Positions 34,825-47,236 of a stretch of 64,000 bases of DNA are shown in pieces. The stretch's first letter is position 1; every line of letters starts with the position of its first letter. Made by a program: the position numbers and the translations under genes. Below the pieces are notes generated by a model. It searched no databases and had not been told where the DNA came from. It saw only the letters and a program-made list of their open reading frames with translations. The stretch is from Jaapia argillacea MUCL 33604 (Eukaryota > Basidiomycota > Agaricomycetes > Jaapiales > Jaapiaceae). The stretch spans positions 2,393,036 to 2,457,035 of the forward strand of contig KL197710.1 of assembly GCA_000697665.1 (NCBI GenBank), written 5' to 3'.

Positions 34825-35501
34825 TTGTTCTTGGTAGTTAATACAGCATTGTAGACTTCGTTATGTTTTTGTTGTCTTGATGCAATACTTTGATGACCCT
34901 CTCTTGTTACTCGATGTTTAATGTATTTTTCCTCGGTATTTTCCCGCTGCAATGAATAGCATTCAAAACCCTGCACCCCGGATCGCTAGTGTCTCGAGCT
35001 TGAGTTTTCAATTCGACCCTATTAATATTGCTGACTCGGGATCTGCGAAGTGGGTTTCAGGTGGCGCTGCGCCATACTATTTGTATGGGTTTCTCTCTAT
35101 TGTATGCACCGGTGGGACTGTACATCAGGCAGGCTCGCCGTCCAAGCGGCACACAAGGCCATTCCGTATGGTACACGATAAAAGGCGACGGATCTAAGAA
35201 CCCCAAGAATGCGCGGAACACAGAAGTCGAAAAGTGGTATAATGAATGCACGCCTATAAACGTAATACAGTGAAAATATATGCTCAAGGAGTGAACGGCG
35301 CCACAGAACGCAACACTAGGGACGAGACTTGCTATAATAAACGATGAAGAATAACAATGATGATGCAGCACGATAATAAGACAGTGTGAGATTGCCCGAC
35401 AATGCAAGTTGAGAGACGGTCTATGCCTTGGATGCCGGGATATGGAGATTGATGGCTGCAGAAAGTGGTAAGCTAAGGATGACGACCAAACTTAACATAT
35501 C
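34825..35501. other. Convergent intergenic region
   Basis: Between the 3' ends of the permease (+) and the RhoGEF gene (-). It should hold both 3' UTRs. No gene is visible. Confidence 0.5.
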
Positions 35502-38500
35502 CTAACCTCTAAACCAGTTCAAAGCGTCTGAGGGTGAGGGGACGTCGAAATAAAGGATGGCCTTGTTATCTACTATTCGAAGAGCTGTTCCATCTGCGTC
35601 AGTGGAAATCCCCGGGGAGGTGAAAAACGAGACGGACCGTTTCCGTGCACGATGCTACAAGGTTGCGCAAGAGTTTGCATCCGAAGCACGGCCCAAAGGT
35701 CGACCTGCGAGTTGGGATCCTGTCCTTCTGAAGGATCTCGGCAAAGCACCAGCAAATCGTTACATAAGACTCCGGTAAGTGGGCGAGGTGTGAGTTCAGG
35801 TGCCAAACAATCCACTTGAACAGAAGCTGTATCGCCATTGGAGTCCAAGACATCAAACGCCACGGCAGCCTTCCGGACAACACGGGTGAGTAGTAAAGGT
35901 CCGTCCATAATGAGGCGCCTGTGGTTCGGTGAGTTAATTTGGTTACAGGAAAGAATAGATCCAGCTTACCGATGAGGCTGGACCAGGGGACTTGGGAACT
36001 TTCCTCGGATCCGTGATTGCCAGTTGACCAATTTTCTTCGAGATTCAGATTCACGTTTGCCTTCATTCATATTGGTGGCTAGGGACGAAATTTCGGCCAA
36101 AGCCCGGTCTAATGGGTCATCCATAAAATCGGATGTAGGAGGGGTGCTACGAGCGAGTTCTTCCAACTTTCCAAAGGTTTAGTAAGACCTTGGGAAGTAA
36201 GCAGGGATACTTACCAGAAGTTTATACCGCGGTATGCGCTGGACAGGAAGAAGTAAATAGCCCTCTAAGTTGAGTTGTGAGTGCCGGGGATTTACTCGAC
36301 AACGCTTCAAGTACGTCTTGATACGTTTCCGTTGTCCGCTGGAAAGCACTCCGGCAGGATTCATCGTCCCGTCTGGCAACACCCCTTGTGGCAATGTAAC
36401 CGCAGAGATTGCCAGACCAAGACCAACAAGTTGAGCCGTACTGGATGATGGAGATAGCGCGGATGGAGATGCGCCGGCTGCGGAGCGACTCGACGTCCAA
36501 TGTTTGATGCGTTGCACTGAGTTGTCAAAATTACTGATGGAGATGGGTTAGATTCTCTCTGGTTCAAGGAAGAATGGACATACTTGATGTATGTCGAATA
36601 CATCTTCATGAACGCTGCATGCGAAACAAATGTATCGGCAACCTTTTTTGCGACATCGAAAGACAGCCGCCCGTCTCGGTCAATCTGAGATAACACAGAC
36701 GAAGGATGCATGATGGGGGCGGCTGCGCGCTCCAAGGCGGGTAAGAAACTTTCTGTGTGGAATGAAAATAAGGAATCCAAGCCGCCAAACACGATTTTCC
36801 GCTCTGCAGCAGGAACAATCGTTTCTCGGCCGGAGCCCACTCCACTGAGGACATTGGCAGGGGCACAGGCGGGTTTAATGTAGATATCTGCAAGCTCTTG
36901 TAAACCCTTCACGTAGGTTCGCTCGGTTCTAGAAGACGATCAGCCAAAATATCATGATTGAACAGATTGTAGACTTACTCCACAATCTCCTTGACAATCA
37001 TTGCCCGTTTACCCTTATCATCCTTGAACTTTCGCTCCTCGCCGCTCGCTGAGCCACTCTCATTTGTCATAATGCTCATGGTGTTGACAGACGATCCCGC
37101 TCGCGACGGAGACATTGATTCCAAGGATCGCAGTTGTCCAGACGACGCTATGGATGCCGTGGACCCTACTGTGATCTCTGAAAGCGCTCGACCGCCATCG
37201 ACCAAAGTGGGACGTCGCCTTGAGAGATCGTTTGGGGACACTCCAGCATAAACGGAAACTGTGTTCGACTGCGACAATCCTAGGTCGTACATATCCTTCA
37301 AGTAGGACATGACAGAGCGAAGCGCCCTGGTGTACGAGTCACGAGCTCGCTCTTCTTCCTTCCGCTGAGCTGGCTCAGAGACTGAGGTTGGGGTGAGCTT
37401 AGCGTCTTCGCATTCGTCAGTACCATTGGCGACACTCAGCCCAGGAACGAAAGTTGAAGCTGGGGGGATACTGAGAGCAGCAGGAGAGTCGATGGGCAAG
37501 AAGCTTCGGCGTTTGTTGGCCCTCGAGGTCGTCGCCGTTGGCGGGAAAAGACCGCCAGAAGGAGGGGACAGACCTGAAGGTACCGAAAGCTGAGGAACTT
37601 TTAAGGCTCCTAATGAAGGCTTCTTATCCAGGCTGAACGGATGGCTCCCAGATAATACGTCCAATGACCCTGCCGTAGATATACGCATTTCGATCTGAGG
37701 CGTCGGAGGGAGGCGAGGAGCAGGCTGGGGTGACGATGACGGTGAATTGGCTGTAGATCCAGGTCGAGATTGCAACGACCCAGCTACCGACGGAGCAGCT
37801 GGAGAGCGACCCTCCGAGGTTGTGGGTCTGGATGGAGGTCGACTCGAAGAGGTCTGCTCTGCTTTTATCTTTCCCATTGACATTTTCTTCAAGAACCCCC
37901 ATCGACTGCCTTTTTCGTCTTTGTCCCTTTGCCTTCCAGGCGTATATCGAGAATCGCGATCCACATTTGGTGGCCTGTCACTCCGCGTCCGCGTTGGAGA
38001 CAGAGGGCGTCGGTCCTGGCTTGGTGGGGCGTGGCTGGCACTCTCATCTTCTTCGGGCGAAGGATGGTCCCAAAGGGAGCTCTGTAGCGTAGGCCGTGAT
38101 CGTGACATGCCACGGGTTGCGCTGGATGATACACCCAAGCTGGCATACCGCTTCGGCATGGACGAAGAACTTGACTCAGAATTGTTCAATTCTGCAAGGT
38201 TGGAGCTGGATGAAGTATGAACTAATGTTCGCATTGGAGTCACTGCGGGGACATCTGGCACAGCAACAGGAGGGGTAGGAAGCTGAGCAGCTCTCCGCAA
38301 ATCACCCGCGCTCTTCATTTTGCGAACTTCATTGTCGCCGAAATACCCGGAATCAGCGACTCGTTCTGGTGGAGAACGAGCGGACATTGGAGGATTCGTG
38401 GTCGTGTAGGAGGTGCCTGGACGATTCTTGTCGTAAAAAGTCTTACTGGGAGTAGTTCGAGTTCGGGAGAGGCGGGGAGGTGGAGGCGGCAGATCAGGTG

Positions 38501-40597
38501 GTGGCAGCGGCGGTGCCGTCAAGGCCCTCCCAAGCGTTGGTGCACGCGCAGGGGTAATAGTGTCCTCTTCAACATTGTGTGACCTAACATCCCCAGGAGA
38601 AGATGGATCGGAAAGATCATCGACATCCGTGTCTGTTGTACTCTCAAGGCTAGCCGAAGGAAGGGGGAAAGTTGGTGTTGATGATGGATACATCGGTGTC
38701 ATCGGGATTTTAGCTAGAAGGGGCTCAACCAAAGCCTTCCATGGTCCCTGGAAAGGGTTGGTATCGACGAGTAAAGTTTGCAGAGCTGGAAGAAGGCATA
38801 GCCAGCTAGGCAGCGAGTGCATCCTGTTTCTCCTGACGCTCAAGGTGTGCAACTTTTCAAGCGAGTTGAGTGCGTCCGGAAGGGTCCCTATGCCAGTGGA
38901 ATCGGCAATGAGGACACGAAGAGAGGATAGATGGGCGATGAAGACGGGGAGCGCGCGGAGGGGGTTCGATGCGATGTTGAGCTCCTCCAAACTACCACAA
39001 GCGCCCAGCGCAGGTGGGAGGGCGTGAAGGAAGTTAGCGGAAAGGTCGAGAACAAGGAGTGTGTTGGTGACGGGAGGAAGGACGCTGACAAGGAAGGACG
39101 GCATGGCGTTAGGAGAAGTCGAAGAACCCAGCAATAAATGAGTGGTGCCTAAATAGAAATAAGCGCCATTGAAAAAACATATGATAGCGTAAATGCTAGG
39201 TACCTGGATGAACCTGAAGTGTTGATAAATTCATACCCTCTCCACGAACAATCAATCCACGACCTTCTTCAACCACCACGACAGCTGCTGTAGGTTCTTC
39301 GTGGGTGTCGTCGTCGTCCAGTCCGTCATGGTCTTCATCCAGGACGACATCATCATCGGTTTCGTCGTCGGTGGTCAGCCCGAACTCCTCTCTCTCATCC
39401 ACAGGTTGCCATGAATTATCAAAGCTGGGCTTTGAATGTAGTCGGGGATGAGCGTTCTCGGTGACTTGAACCAGGTTCCCGCTGCTGTTGCCGATAGATG
39501 AAGAACGCGATCGAACGCTACCGGTATACGACCATCGAGTCTGGTCTGTGGAGGTATGTGATGGGGTTGCAGACGATGCACAAGACACGTTTGGGTCCTG
39601 CGCGACAAGCTGGACTGGTTCGTCCGCCGTAACGCCCACCCCAACGCTCGTCTCGTCCTCATCCGACGCGATTCGCAAGTGGCCGTAATCACTGGAAGTG
39701 AGAGCACTGCCAGAGCTTGTATAGGCTGACGAACGCGTCGAAGCTGACGACGAGCCTCCAGAAGAAAACCCTCGGCTAGGTGAATTCAAGCGATATGGTC
39801 GACGAAAAGGATAGGGATCTGGAAACTGTGAAGGGTCAGGTAGTATGGGGAGTTTGGTCGGAAGAGCCAAAGAGCGAGCTATATTCGCGTCTAGGACAGA
39901 GGAATCATCGCTGTAAGATGCTGGGCGCACGAAAGGTGAATGAGACCCGGGTAAAGTCGCAGAGTCGGGAGGGACCAATATTGAGACAGGCGAATTGACT
40001 GCATAGGGATACTCTGCAGGCGGCGCGATGAAGTCTTGAGAGTAATCTGATGGCCAAGTGTCGTCTGGACTAAGCGGTGGGCTGGCGGAGGGGGTTGGCG
40101 CGAGTGGTCTTTCGTTCATAGCAACAGACGCCGCGGAGACTGGTGAAGGTGGTAAAGCAGCTGAAGGATGGGCTCGCAAGTAATCGAGGTCTGAAACGAC
40201 GAGGTTTTTTGATAAGTATTAATGAACGACGAAGCAAAGAATAAGGTCGGCCTTGAGGAGAACACGGCGCAGCGCCAGGCAGATACAAGGAAAGAGGGAA
40301 AGCACCCGAGTTACGGAAATGATGCTGGCAGTATTGAAGAAACCATAAATATGTCCCACGTAAAGCCATTTTCCGAAACAGCAGCCAACGTTATTCCGAC
40401 CCTTATTCCACTCTCTTTCTTCCACGACAGCCTTCCCAACGCTGACAACCCTGACCAAGTGATAACGAAACAAGATACTCACCGATGTCGTGAGTGTCTT
40501 GTTTAAGGGGTATTGGCATCCTACGCGAAGCCATAACAGGGGTCAGGTCTTCCGCTCGTCCTGTATCGAAGAAGTCGTCGTCGTCGGATAGCGTCAT
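35502..40597 (-). CDS. LRR-RhoGEF: leucine-rich repeats with DH and PH domains
   Basis: This is a very large protein, roughly 1,500 residues, likely an activator of a Rho-type GTPase. A short first exon (start at 40597, DDDDFFD near the N-terminus) precedes a Ser/Pro-rich and Asp-rich region (about 40-370). Leucine-rich repeats follow (about 375-520; for example LLVLDLSANFLHALP, SLEELNIASNPLRALP, LHTLSVRRNRMHSLP). A disordered region of over 500 residues comes next, then a Dbl-homology domain (from the EIVETERTYVKGLQEL start, with the classic LLPVQRIPRYKLLV motif). The last part looks like a PH domain (MDGPLLLTRV, VDLWAVLRM), ending NWFRG. Exchange activity and GTPase partner are inferred from the DH domain. 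Several introns occur, the first about 300 nt. Repeat and domain borders are approximate. Confidence 0.82.
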
Positions 40598-41230
40598 CGT
40601 TGCAGAAGGGCTCGTCTTTCGACGTCGCCCACGTCGGAACTTTCGTCAATATTCAAGTCTTGAGAAACGGTTGCGAAGTAGTTGAGGCCTGCCAGCCTCC
40701 AAGTTTCGGGATGCACGGTGTTCGGGGTCCGCCCTAGACCGTAGACCCAGGTGAGCTCAACAACCGACTCCCGATTCAGTGACCGCTCCCTGATCCTTCG
40801 GCAATATCAGGGAGAAATAGTTGGCAATCCATCATACAACCATCATAGGCACACATTATCACGCCAACATTCGTGGAAACCACATTCCTCGAACTCCACC
40901 GAAATGAAGCCACATTGTCGACCATCCGTTTCCGTGGTCCATGCCATGGCTTAGATAGCATAATAACTGTCTGCTGTACCTCCCGTCTAGTAAGTTAACA
41001 GTTGTGTTATCATTGAATGAAGTATGCCCCTATTTGATGTACACAACCCGAAAGTGAATCCGGACCCACTGAGCGTGGTATCAAATGTCTTGCTCATTCG
41101 AGACCATCGACAGCAACGCACCCATCTGACATCGACTCCCACCGCCCCAGTCGTGTGACTAGGTGGCATGATGGGTACATGATGGTACTGTGATGGTCCG
41201 CCCCATCCAACACCCCAAATTGACCCCAAA
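40598..41230. other. Intergenic region between two minus-strand genes
   Basis: This holds the promoter of the RhoGEF gene and the 3' flank of ELP4. I see no gene in it. Confidence 0.5.
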
Positions 41231-42758
41231 TCAAAAATCATACAAATCTGGTTTGTCCGAGCGGAATCCGACTTTCTTCTTTACCTTGGTCGGCTTCTTT
41301 ACACTTGCATTACCCTCGACACCCTCTGCCAAGTTGACCGTTACGGGTGCAACGGATTCCAGCTGCACCTGAACTGTCGGCTCTCCGATGTGACCTGATT
41401 CACTGTGATCGTGATGGTGGTGTTCTTTGGGGGACACTGCTTCCAACAATACCGAGTTCGTGGAACGAGTTGTCCGCCTTTCCCCCACACCACCTTCCAC
41501 ATCAAGGTGCAAAGTCTCGAAAACCAGTCTCTTTCTCATACACCTAAAGGCCAGGTTGTTTTCCCCACCTCCTCCAGCAGAAGAGACAGAGGAAGAGACA
41601 CCACGAAGTGTGGAATGCTTGTCGCTCGGCGAGAGGATGGTGTGTGGAGCAGGCAAATTGTGAATTCGGAGGAGTCCATGATGGTTGGGGAATAGCTCGG
41701 ATAAGGACGGATCCGCTGCAAAAAGATATTAGACGATGCTGTTTGATGATGTCAAGTAATGTTTACCAGTGAACGCGGACATAGATATGCATGCGTCGGA
41801 GAGCCACCCTAGTTTGTTTACCCATCCAGGGCCACCCCACGCATCCGCACACAAATGAGGTGCGAGACTGAGCGAAGCGCAAGCATGGTTATACCGTCGA
41901 AGCAAACGTCGAAGAGCGTGAAGAAAGCGGCAAATATCCTTACGGCCACTCATTAGCCTAGGTGTTAATGAAAATGTGGTATCTCTTACATGAGAAGTCA
42001 TATCGCCCCACTGGCATGACCCCAGAGCCGGCACACAAATACGACGAGGGATAGGTGTTGACGACTGCCCTTGTACATCCTTGTGCAAAAGATCTGTGAT
42101 AGCGGAGATCGTAGACTCCACCAGACTTGTAGAGCCGTCAGCGAGTTTCGTGGTCAAGAATGTCATCGTCGATTCTGCTGTGGCAGAGTCGACGATCGAA
42201 GCAGGCAATTGGCACGTCAAGTCAAAGGTCCGGCAATAGTCTTCCTCAGATCTACGACGAGAGAAATAGGCGTTCAGATCGTCGCTCATGTGTCCGTTGA
42301 AGAGAAACTTACATACGAGGAACGGTCGTCTGGAATTGCTTCATCTGCTCATATCTCCAAGCGATCTTTATGCTTTTCTCCACCCCTCCTGCTGCCTCCT
42401 CCTCCTCTTCGTCACGTTCCATTTCCTTCGGGGATGGCGGCACAGGGGAGGCGGTGTTAGGCATCCACATAGAATCTTTCACAAACTCCTTTGCAAATTC
42501 GTCGACGACGCAAATACGTTGACCGCTTGCAAGGCCTTGCGCGATGAAGTACTTTTGAACGAGTTCTCCATACGCAGAATGTTGATCGGGGGCCAGAGTT
42601 AACGAGGTACATGATAGAGGTAGTCCTCCCCCGAGGATATCGTCGAAGGAGGGAATGCCTGTCGAAGTGATGGTCGTCGCGGGGGAAGAGGGAGATATAC
42701 GAGTACCGAGAGGCAGAGCAACTTGCTTTGAAGAGACCTTCCTTTTGAAAGACGACAT
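41231..42758 (-). CDS. ELP4: Elongator complex subunit 4 (PAXNEB family)
   Basis: Elp4 is one of three RecA-like subunits (Elp4-6) forming the hexameric ring of Elongator, which modifies the wobble uridine of tRNAs. The N-terminus has a basic start and the family motif TSTGIPSFDDILGGGLPL. That region takes the place of a Walker P-loop and is degenerate, as is usual in Elp4. Later segments (QWGDMTSH, FLHALRRLLRRYNHACASLSL, LGWLSDACISMSAFT, GLLRIHNLP, FRCMRKRLVFETLHLDVEGG) match the family pattern. The C-terminus has a His-rich patch and ends KKKVGFRSDKPDLYDF. The start at 42758 is preferred, with an in-frame Met eleven codons upstream (42791) as an alternative. Several short introns interrupt it. 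Confidence 0.9.
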
Positions 42759-43024
42759 TTCCCTGCTGTGGTTGGTATTCTCCACTTCCACAGGTTTGCA
42801 GGAGCAGAGAAGTGAGTTTCCGTATCAGGCAATTCGATCACCCGATTCGGACGGCAAGCGCAGAACGAGAAGATTCTGAAGAGGTTCAATTCAAGGCTAT
42901 ACCCCATACCTTTGAGCAGTTCTACATGGATATACGTATACATCTGGAGGATCTACCACTCCCGTCATCTCGACGGCTCGGGAATATCGTGGCAGCACAG
43001 TACAACGTCTTGAATTACTTACGT

Positions 43025-44779
43025 TCAATCAAGCTCTCCAATCTCCAGAGCCGCCATCTTCCGAGATGCTTCCTCCAGATCCAGCGCGGAGTCTTCATCT
43101 CCAGGGGACGATGCGACATCTCTACCTACAATGCAGATTGTGAATCCATTCACTGCGTTTGGTAGTCTGGTAGAGCCCATCACGCCTCGCTGTCCAGGAC
43201 GCTGGAATGGATTGAACTTGATGGGATATTCCCTTGTCTTCGTCAGATTTTTCCGTTCTTCGGGGAGAAGGCGACTGAAAAAGTCCCGCTGCTGCACCGC
43301 ATGCGCCACGATTTGGGGAAACACAGACACCTGCGTCTCTGCAGATTGCTCCGCGTATTCGGTGACGCCGAAGGGCAGATCATGCAAGAAGCAAAACTGA
43401 ATCACCCTTGTCCAAGCCGGATAGCTCAGGAGCCCTGCGTTCATTCCAACGACCACGTCCGGTGCAGTACTGAGATCACAGTCCGGATCGCCCCAATTCT
43501 CGCATTCGCCGTAGAGATGCACACTCAAAGTGCTGCTTCCCAACGTAGGTGGAGCGGTGTATTCATAAATGGGCCGTCCGGCAGAAACGGCCTTGGAGAG
43601 CAAGCTTTTGGTATGGCTTTGCTTAGCTAGCCGAACGATGTCTCTGACAGCGACTCCGAACATCACAAACTGGATGTCGTAGTATGGAAGAAGAAGCGCA
43701 AGCTCTGCGAAACTGAGAAAACATTAGACCGCTAGGACGATCGGAAAAAAAAGACACTCACATGGGGATAAAGTTCAACTCGACTTCTGCCCCGACATAA
43801 TGCACCACAACTTTTTGGCGACGGCTTGGTGATCCCCACTTGGGATTGGCCACGCGAAGGACGTGTACGAGAAGTTGGTACACCGAGAGTGGGAAGTGCA
43901 TGAGGAGCGCTGCGGGTGAATCCTTGGGAACCATCCGCCAGCTATACCAGCTATCCCAGTCTACCACATTTGACTTCGATGCGATGATGGGGGTCGTCTC
44001 GGAATCCAGGGCTAATCGAGGGATGAATTTCTGTTCGAGCTTCCAACCCCCATTATCGTCGACGTGCTTAGAGTCGAGGAGAGGGTACCCGTGCCGATAA
44101 TCTTTATTGGCTGCAAGGGGTGGCAGCTTAGGAGCGGGTGATTGAGGAGAGCTTGCGTTTGCCAGATGGGCCTGGAATCCTCCTGCTTGGCTCCAATACC
44201 CAAACCCCTTTCCACCTAGTAACTTGAACCGGGATCGAACAATATCATCGGAGAAGGAGCCGTCAGACTCTACCCTTCCCCATGGAAATTGGGTCAACAG
44301 GTTCTGAATCATTGGGACTTTCTGCATATGGATCTACGGAGGACCGAAATATCAGAGTTGAAGTCAATGCAAGATGACTGGACGCACCTTATTTGAGCTA
44401 CAAAGCTGTTTGTGTGACGGAGCCCGCGGTACTCTGCCATTTTTCCAATTCTTTTTCTGACACTGTCTCAGGTATCAAGATCGGTCCGTTTGACTTATCT
44501 ATAAGAATAAGAACAGACCTCTTTGGAGCAGTATACTGTTGACTTGCATGCAGAACACACCATAGCCTTAGAAGCAAGGCGTTCATCAGCAACTTTGAAG
44601 ATACGTTAGGCGGTGAGGCTTGCCTTCTTGTCAGAGATATAGGAGTCACAAGTCGAGCAAACTGGTGCAATGGCGAAGTCAATCTTGTCAGGATTACCAC
44701 CTGGACGTGTCATCTCGCGCTCCAATGCCTCTGCACCCTTGTACATCATGGCAAAGTAGTCCATCTTCGTGCTTGACAT
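43025..44779 (-). CDS. MSS51-like MYND zinc-finger protein
   Basis: This resembles fungal Mss51 and related MYND proteins, which in yeast control translation of mitochondrial COX1 mRNA. An N-terminal segment precedes a MYND zinc finger whose ligands are all visible: CSTC, CSAC, YCSKEC and the final HKQLC. Recovering the finger in frame requires a GC-AG intron of 57 nt (44567-44623). The body that follows has PIIASKSNVVDWDSWY and LLVHVLRVANP. The C-terminal part has VSVHLYGECENW-type and KFNPFQRPGQRG motifs of the Mss51 C-terminal domain. The start at 44779 lies close to the divergent IMP1 gene; an in-frame upstream Met at 44929 is possible. Whether it is a true Mss51 orthologue or a paralogue is open. 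Confidence 0.82.
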
Positions 44780-44988
44780 CGCGATCAAGGAGGGACAAAG
44801 AAGATCTGGCGCCGTGCGTATGACGGCGACGAGAATCGCGTGTGGGCACGTGCTGAGATCATCTCGCCAGGAGTTCAAGTTTTCAACCTGGTTCTGTGGT
44901 TCTGAGCTGAACTTCAAGTTGCAGGACATACTATTATACAGGAGTACATCGCCGCTAGCGCTGCGCGTCTCCCTAGACCTCCTCCCCT
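44780..44988. promoter_or_regulatory. Bidirectional promoter of two mitochondrial genes
   Basis: Only 209 nt separate the start codons of the MSS51-like gene (-) and IMP1 (+), so their promoters must overlap or be shared. No TATA box is evident. Confidence 0.55.
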
Positions 44989-45709
44989 ATGAGCTCATTT
45001 ATTCGACGACTTGCTGAAAATACTCGCAATGACTTTGTATCCTTTCTTGCAAAATCACCCCGACTCAAGACCCAGATAATTGCTCTCAAAGCCTTTCACG
45101 TACGAGACTGGACTTCCAGCAAGTCTGGCACTGACCACCTTACAGGTTATCAACTTTGCATGCGCATGTCATTTATTCTCAGAATATGTTGGTTTCGTAA
45201 GATTCGTGAGCACCTCAACGTTTGTGACCACAATTCGAGCACTCAGCGCGTCGTTTTCAAGGTAGACGGTCCGTCCATGATCCCCACTATGTCGCAGACA
45301 GGAGAACTCGTTATCGAAAACAATTTGACCCATCGTCTTCGCCCCAACTCCCTCGCTCGTGGAGATCTCGTGACATTGGTTTCCCCTCTTGACCCGCAAC
45401 GACTCATCTGCAAGCGATTAATGGGACTTCCTGGAGACATTATATGCGTCGACCCCACAGGACAGCAAGCACCGTCGTCGGAACACGTCGTAGTGCCCAA
45501 GGGACATGTTTGGATCATGGGTGACAATGCAGCAGCCTCGCGGGACTCGAGGATGTATGGTCCAGTTTCAATGTCACTGATACGAGGGAGGATATATGCA
45601 AGGGTAAGTCCTCTGATAACGCATCGAGGGCAACTCATTCAACAGCCCTTAGATATGGCCATGGAGGGAAATAACCATATTTCGCAACCCAATAACATAC
45701 CTCGATTGA
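44989..45709 (+). CDS. IMP1: Mitochondrial inner membrane protease subunit 1
   Basis: Imp1 is a signal-peptidase-type serine protease of the mitochondrial inner membrane that removes sorting signals from intermembrane-space proteins. The product is about 186 residues (exons 44989-45099, 45146-45196, 45262-45603 and 45653-45709). An N-terminal hydrophobic segment (about 35-55) precedes the catalytic Ser in DGPSMIPTM. The catalytic Lys lies in LICKRLMGLPGD, followed by the family box GDNAAASRDSRMYGPVSMSLIRGRI. The end of exon 2 could lie nine nt later (45205), which would add three residues. The gene is convergent with the TTC1-like gene, 226 nt away, and divergent from the MSS51-like gene. Confidence 0.9.
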
Positions 45710-45935
45710 TTGTAGGTGACCCCGTCTGTCGACGCCACTGCAGTCCTCATTCACAAACTTTGAGCAATGGTTCCACAGCAACATAGGCCATGACAAATTG
45801 TGCGTTGCAAACTCATGCATGGAGACTTCCCCGTTCACAAATGGACACATTCTGAAAGTGTGAATAACGTTGCGGACAGTAGTAGAATCGGAGCCGATCA
45901 CGAAACATGCAGGACAGCTGCATGTGCAAACACCA

Positions 45936-46983
45936 TCACTTCACGAAATTCATTGAATATCCACCTTGCCCGTTCGGTTCGAACTTGAAGTTATCGGTAG
46001 ATAGACCGAAATTACCTGGAATGAATTGGTGGGCAGCTCGGAAACCCCTGGTCGGAGAGAGACGAACCAAGGATGCTATTACCAAGCCCTTTCAACTTGT
46101 CCACCATCTCTCCCATTTCCCTTTTCTGTGCCGCCTCAACTCGTGGCTTGAGGGTTTCTAAAGAGCGCTTGATCCCGCCGATTTGTGGGGATGTGGGAGG
46201 AAGGATCTTGAGCAGGGTATTGTAATCTGATTGACGATGAGGGGCTTAGGAGTTAGGAAGGCAAGGTCGACGAACCTTCCTGGGCACTAGTTAGTGAGGA
46301 CCACGAGCCAATCACTTCATTGGACGTAGCTCGGCGTTGAAGCGCCTTGGCGTATTGGGGATCATCGGCAAGTGCTTCAGGACGACATCATGAGCTTTGG
46401 TGTGCAGGTTGGGGCGATTTGTAAAGTTTACCATCAGTACATGCCTGGACAGCATCTTTGTGATCCCCCTGTAGTGACGATTACATCAGTTCTCGTTGAG
46501 AGCAAATCTAAGTGGCCCACAAGTTTGACATAGCAGGCTCCGATGTTCGCATTCAAAATCGACCGTGCTTTGGCACACTCTATTTCCCATGGAGAAAGTT
46601 GAAATTCCGTGCCTTCATATGGGGAAGCCTTGACCTTCGTATCTCCTTCATCGACGTTTGACTCCGAGAGATTCAATGGTTCGCCAGCGATTGGACTATC
46701 AGGCTCGTCCCGCATGACGTTTGGTTCCTTGCCCTTTGCCCTTGGGAGTCGCCCTAGCCCACTCCGGTAAGCGTTTAGGGCCTCATTCCAGCGCTTCGCT
46801 CGGAAATATTCGTTCCCTTCCTGTTTCGATTCCTCTGCATCGCTAAGACATTTCTTTCATAGATTAGAATAAGGTGGGCGATTGGCGTCGCGAGGTACTC
46901 ACCTTGACGTCAGTTTCGTCAGCGACCCGAGCTCCTGATGTCTCCTCCGATACACTGAGTTGTGGATCCGAAGGGTTTTCCAT
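45936..46983 (-). CDS. TPR protein similar to TTC1
   Basis: This tetratricopeptide-repeat protein resembles human TTC1 and its fungal relatives, which act as co-chaperone-like adaptors. After an acidic N-terminus (about 1-35) come TPR units: KQEGNEYFRAKRWNEAL, ILNANIGACYVKLVGH, and CTDAL followed by KALQRRATSNEVIGSW. Then follow a DYNTLL helix and a KGLGN motif. The C-terminus has the family tail GNFGLSTDNFKFEPN and GGYSMNFVK. Start 46983 gives an acidic N-terminus typical of the family. Introns are short. It shares a 253-nt upstream region with the divergent SDR gene. Confidence 0.85.
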
Positions 46984-47175
46984 AGAGGGTCGCCGAATAG
47001 TGCAAGAGCGGGAGATCTGTGGCGTTCGATGATCGACATCCGGGAGCCACGTGTGTCCACGTGGAAGGAAACGTCCGGATATGGTGATCGACTTGACTAA
47101 CAAGATTAGATTCACATTTCTTTCTCAACGGTTTCAATCCCAAGACATAGCGGCCTCCGTCACTCCTCTCTAGCC

Positions 47176-47183
47176 TATATAAG
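47176..47183 (+). promoter_or_regulatory. TATA box of the SDR gene
   Basis: TATATAAG lies 54 nt upstream of the ATG at 47237, inside the 253-nt space shared with the divergent TTC1-like gene. Confidence 0.5.
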
Positions 47184-47236
47184 AATGCATGCACCCCAGA
47201 TGTACCCGCAATATTCTCACAAATTCCCCCTTCGCC

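Noticed and set aside
38560-39027. 155-codon plus-strand frame inside the RhoGEF gene
   Set aside because: Antisense to the well-supported LRR region and lacking protein features of its own.
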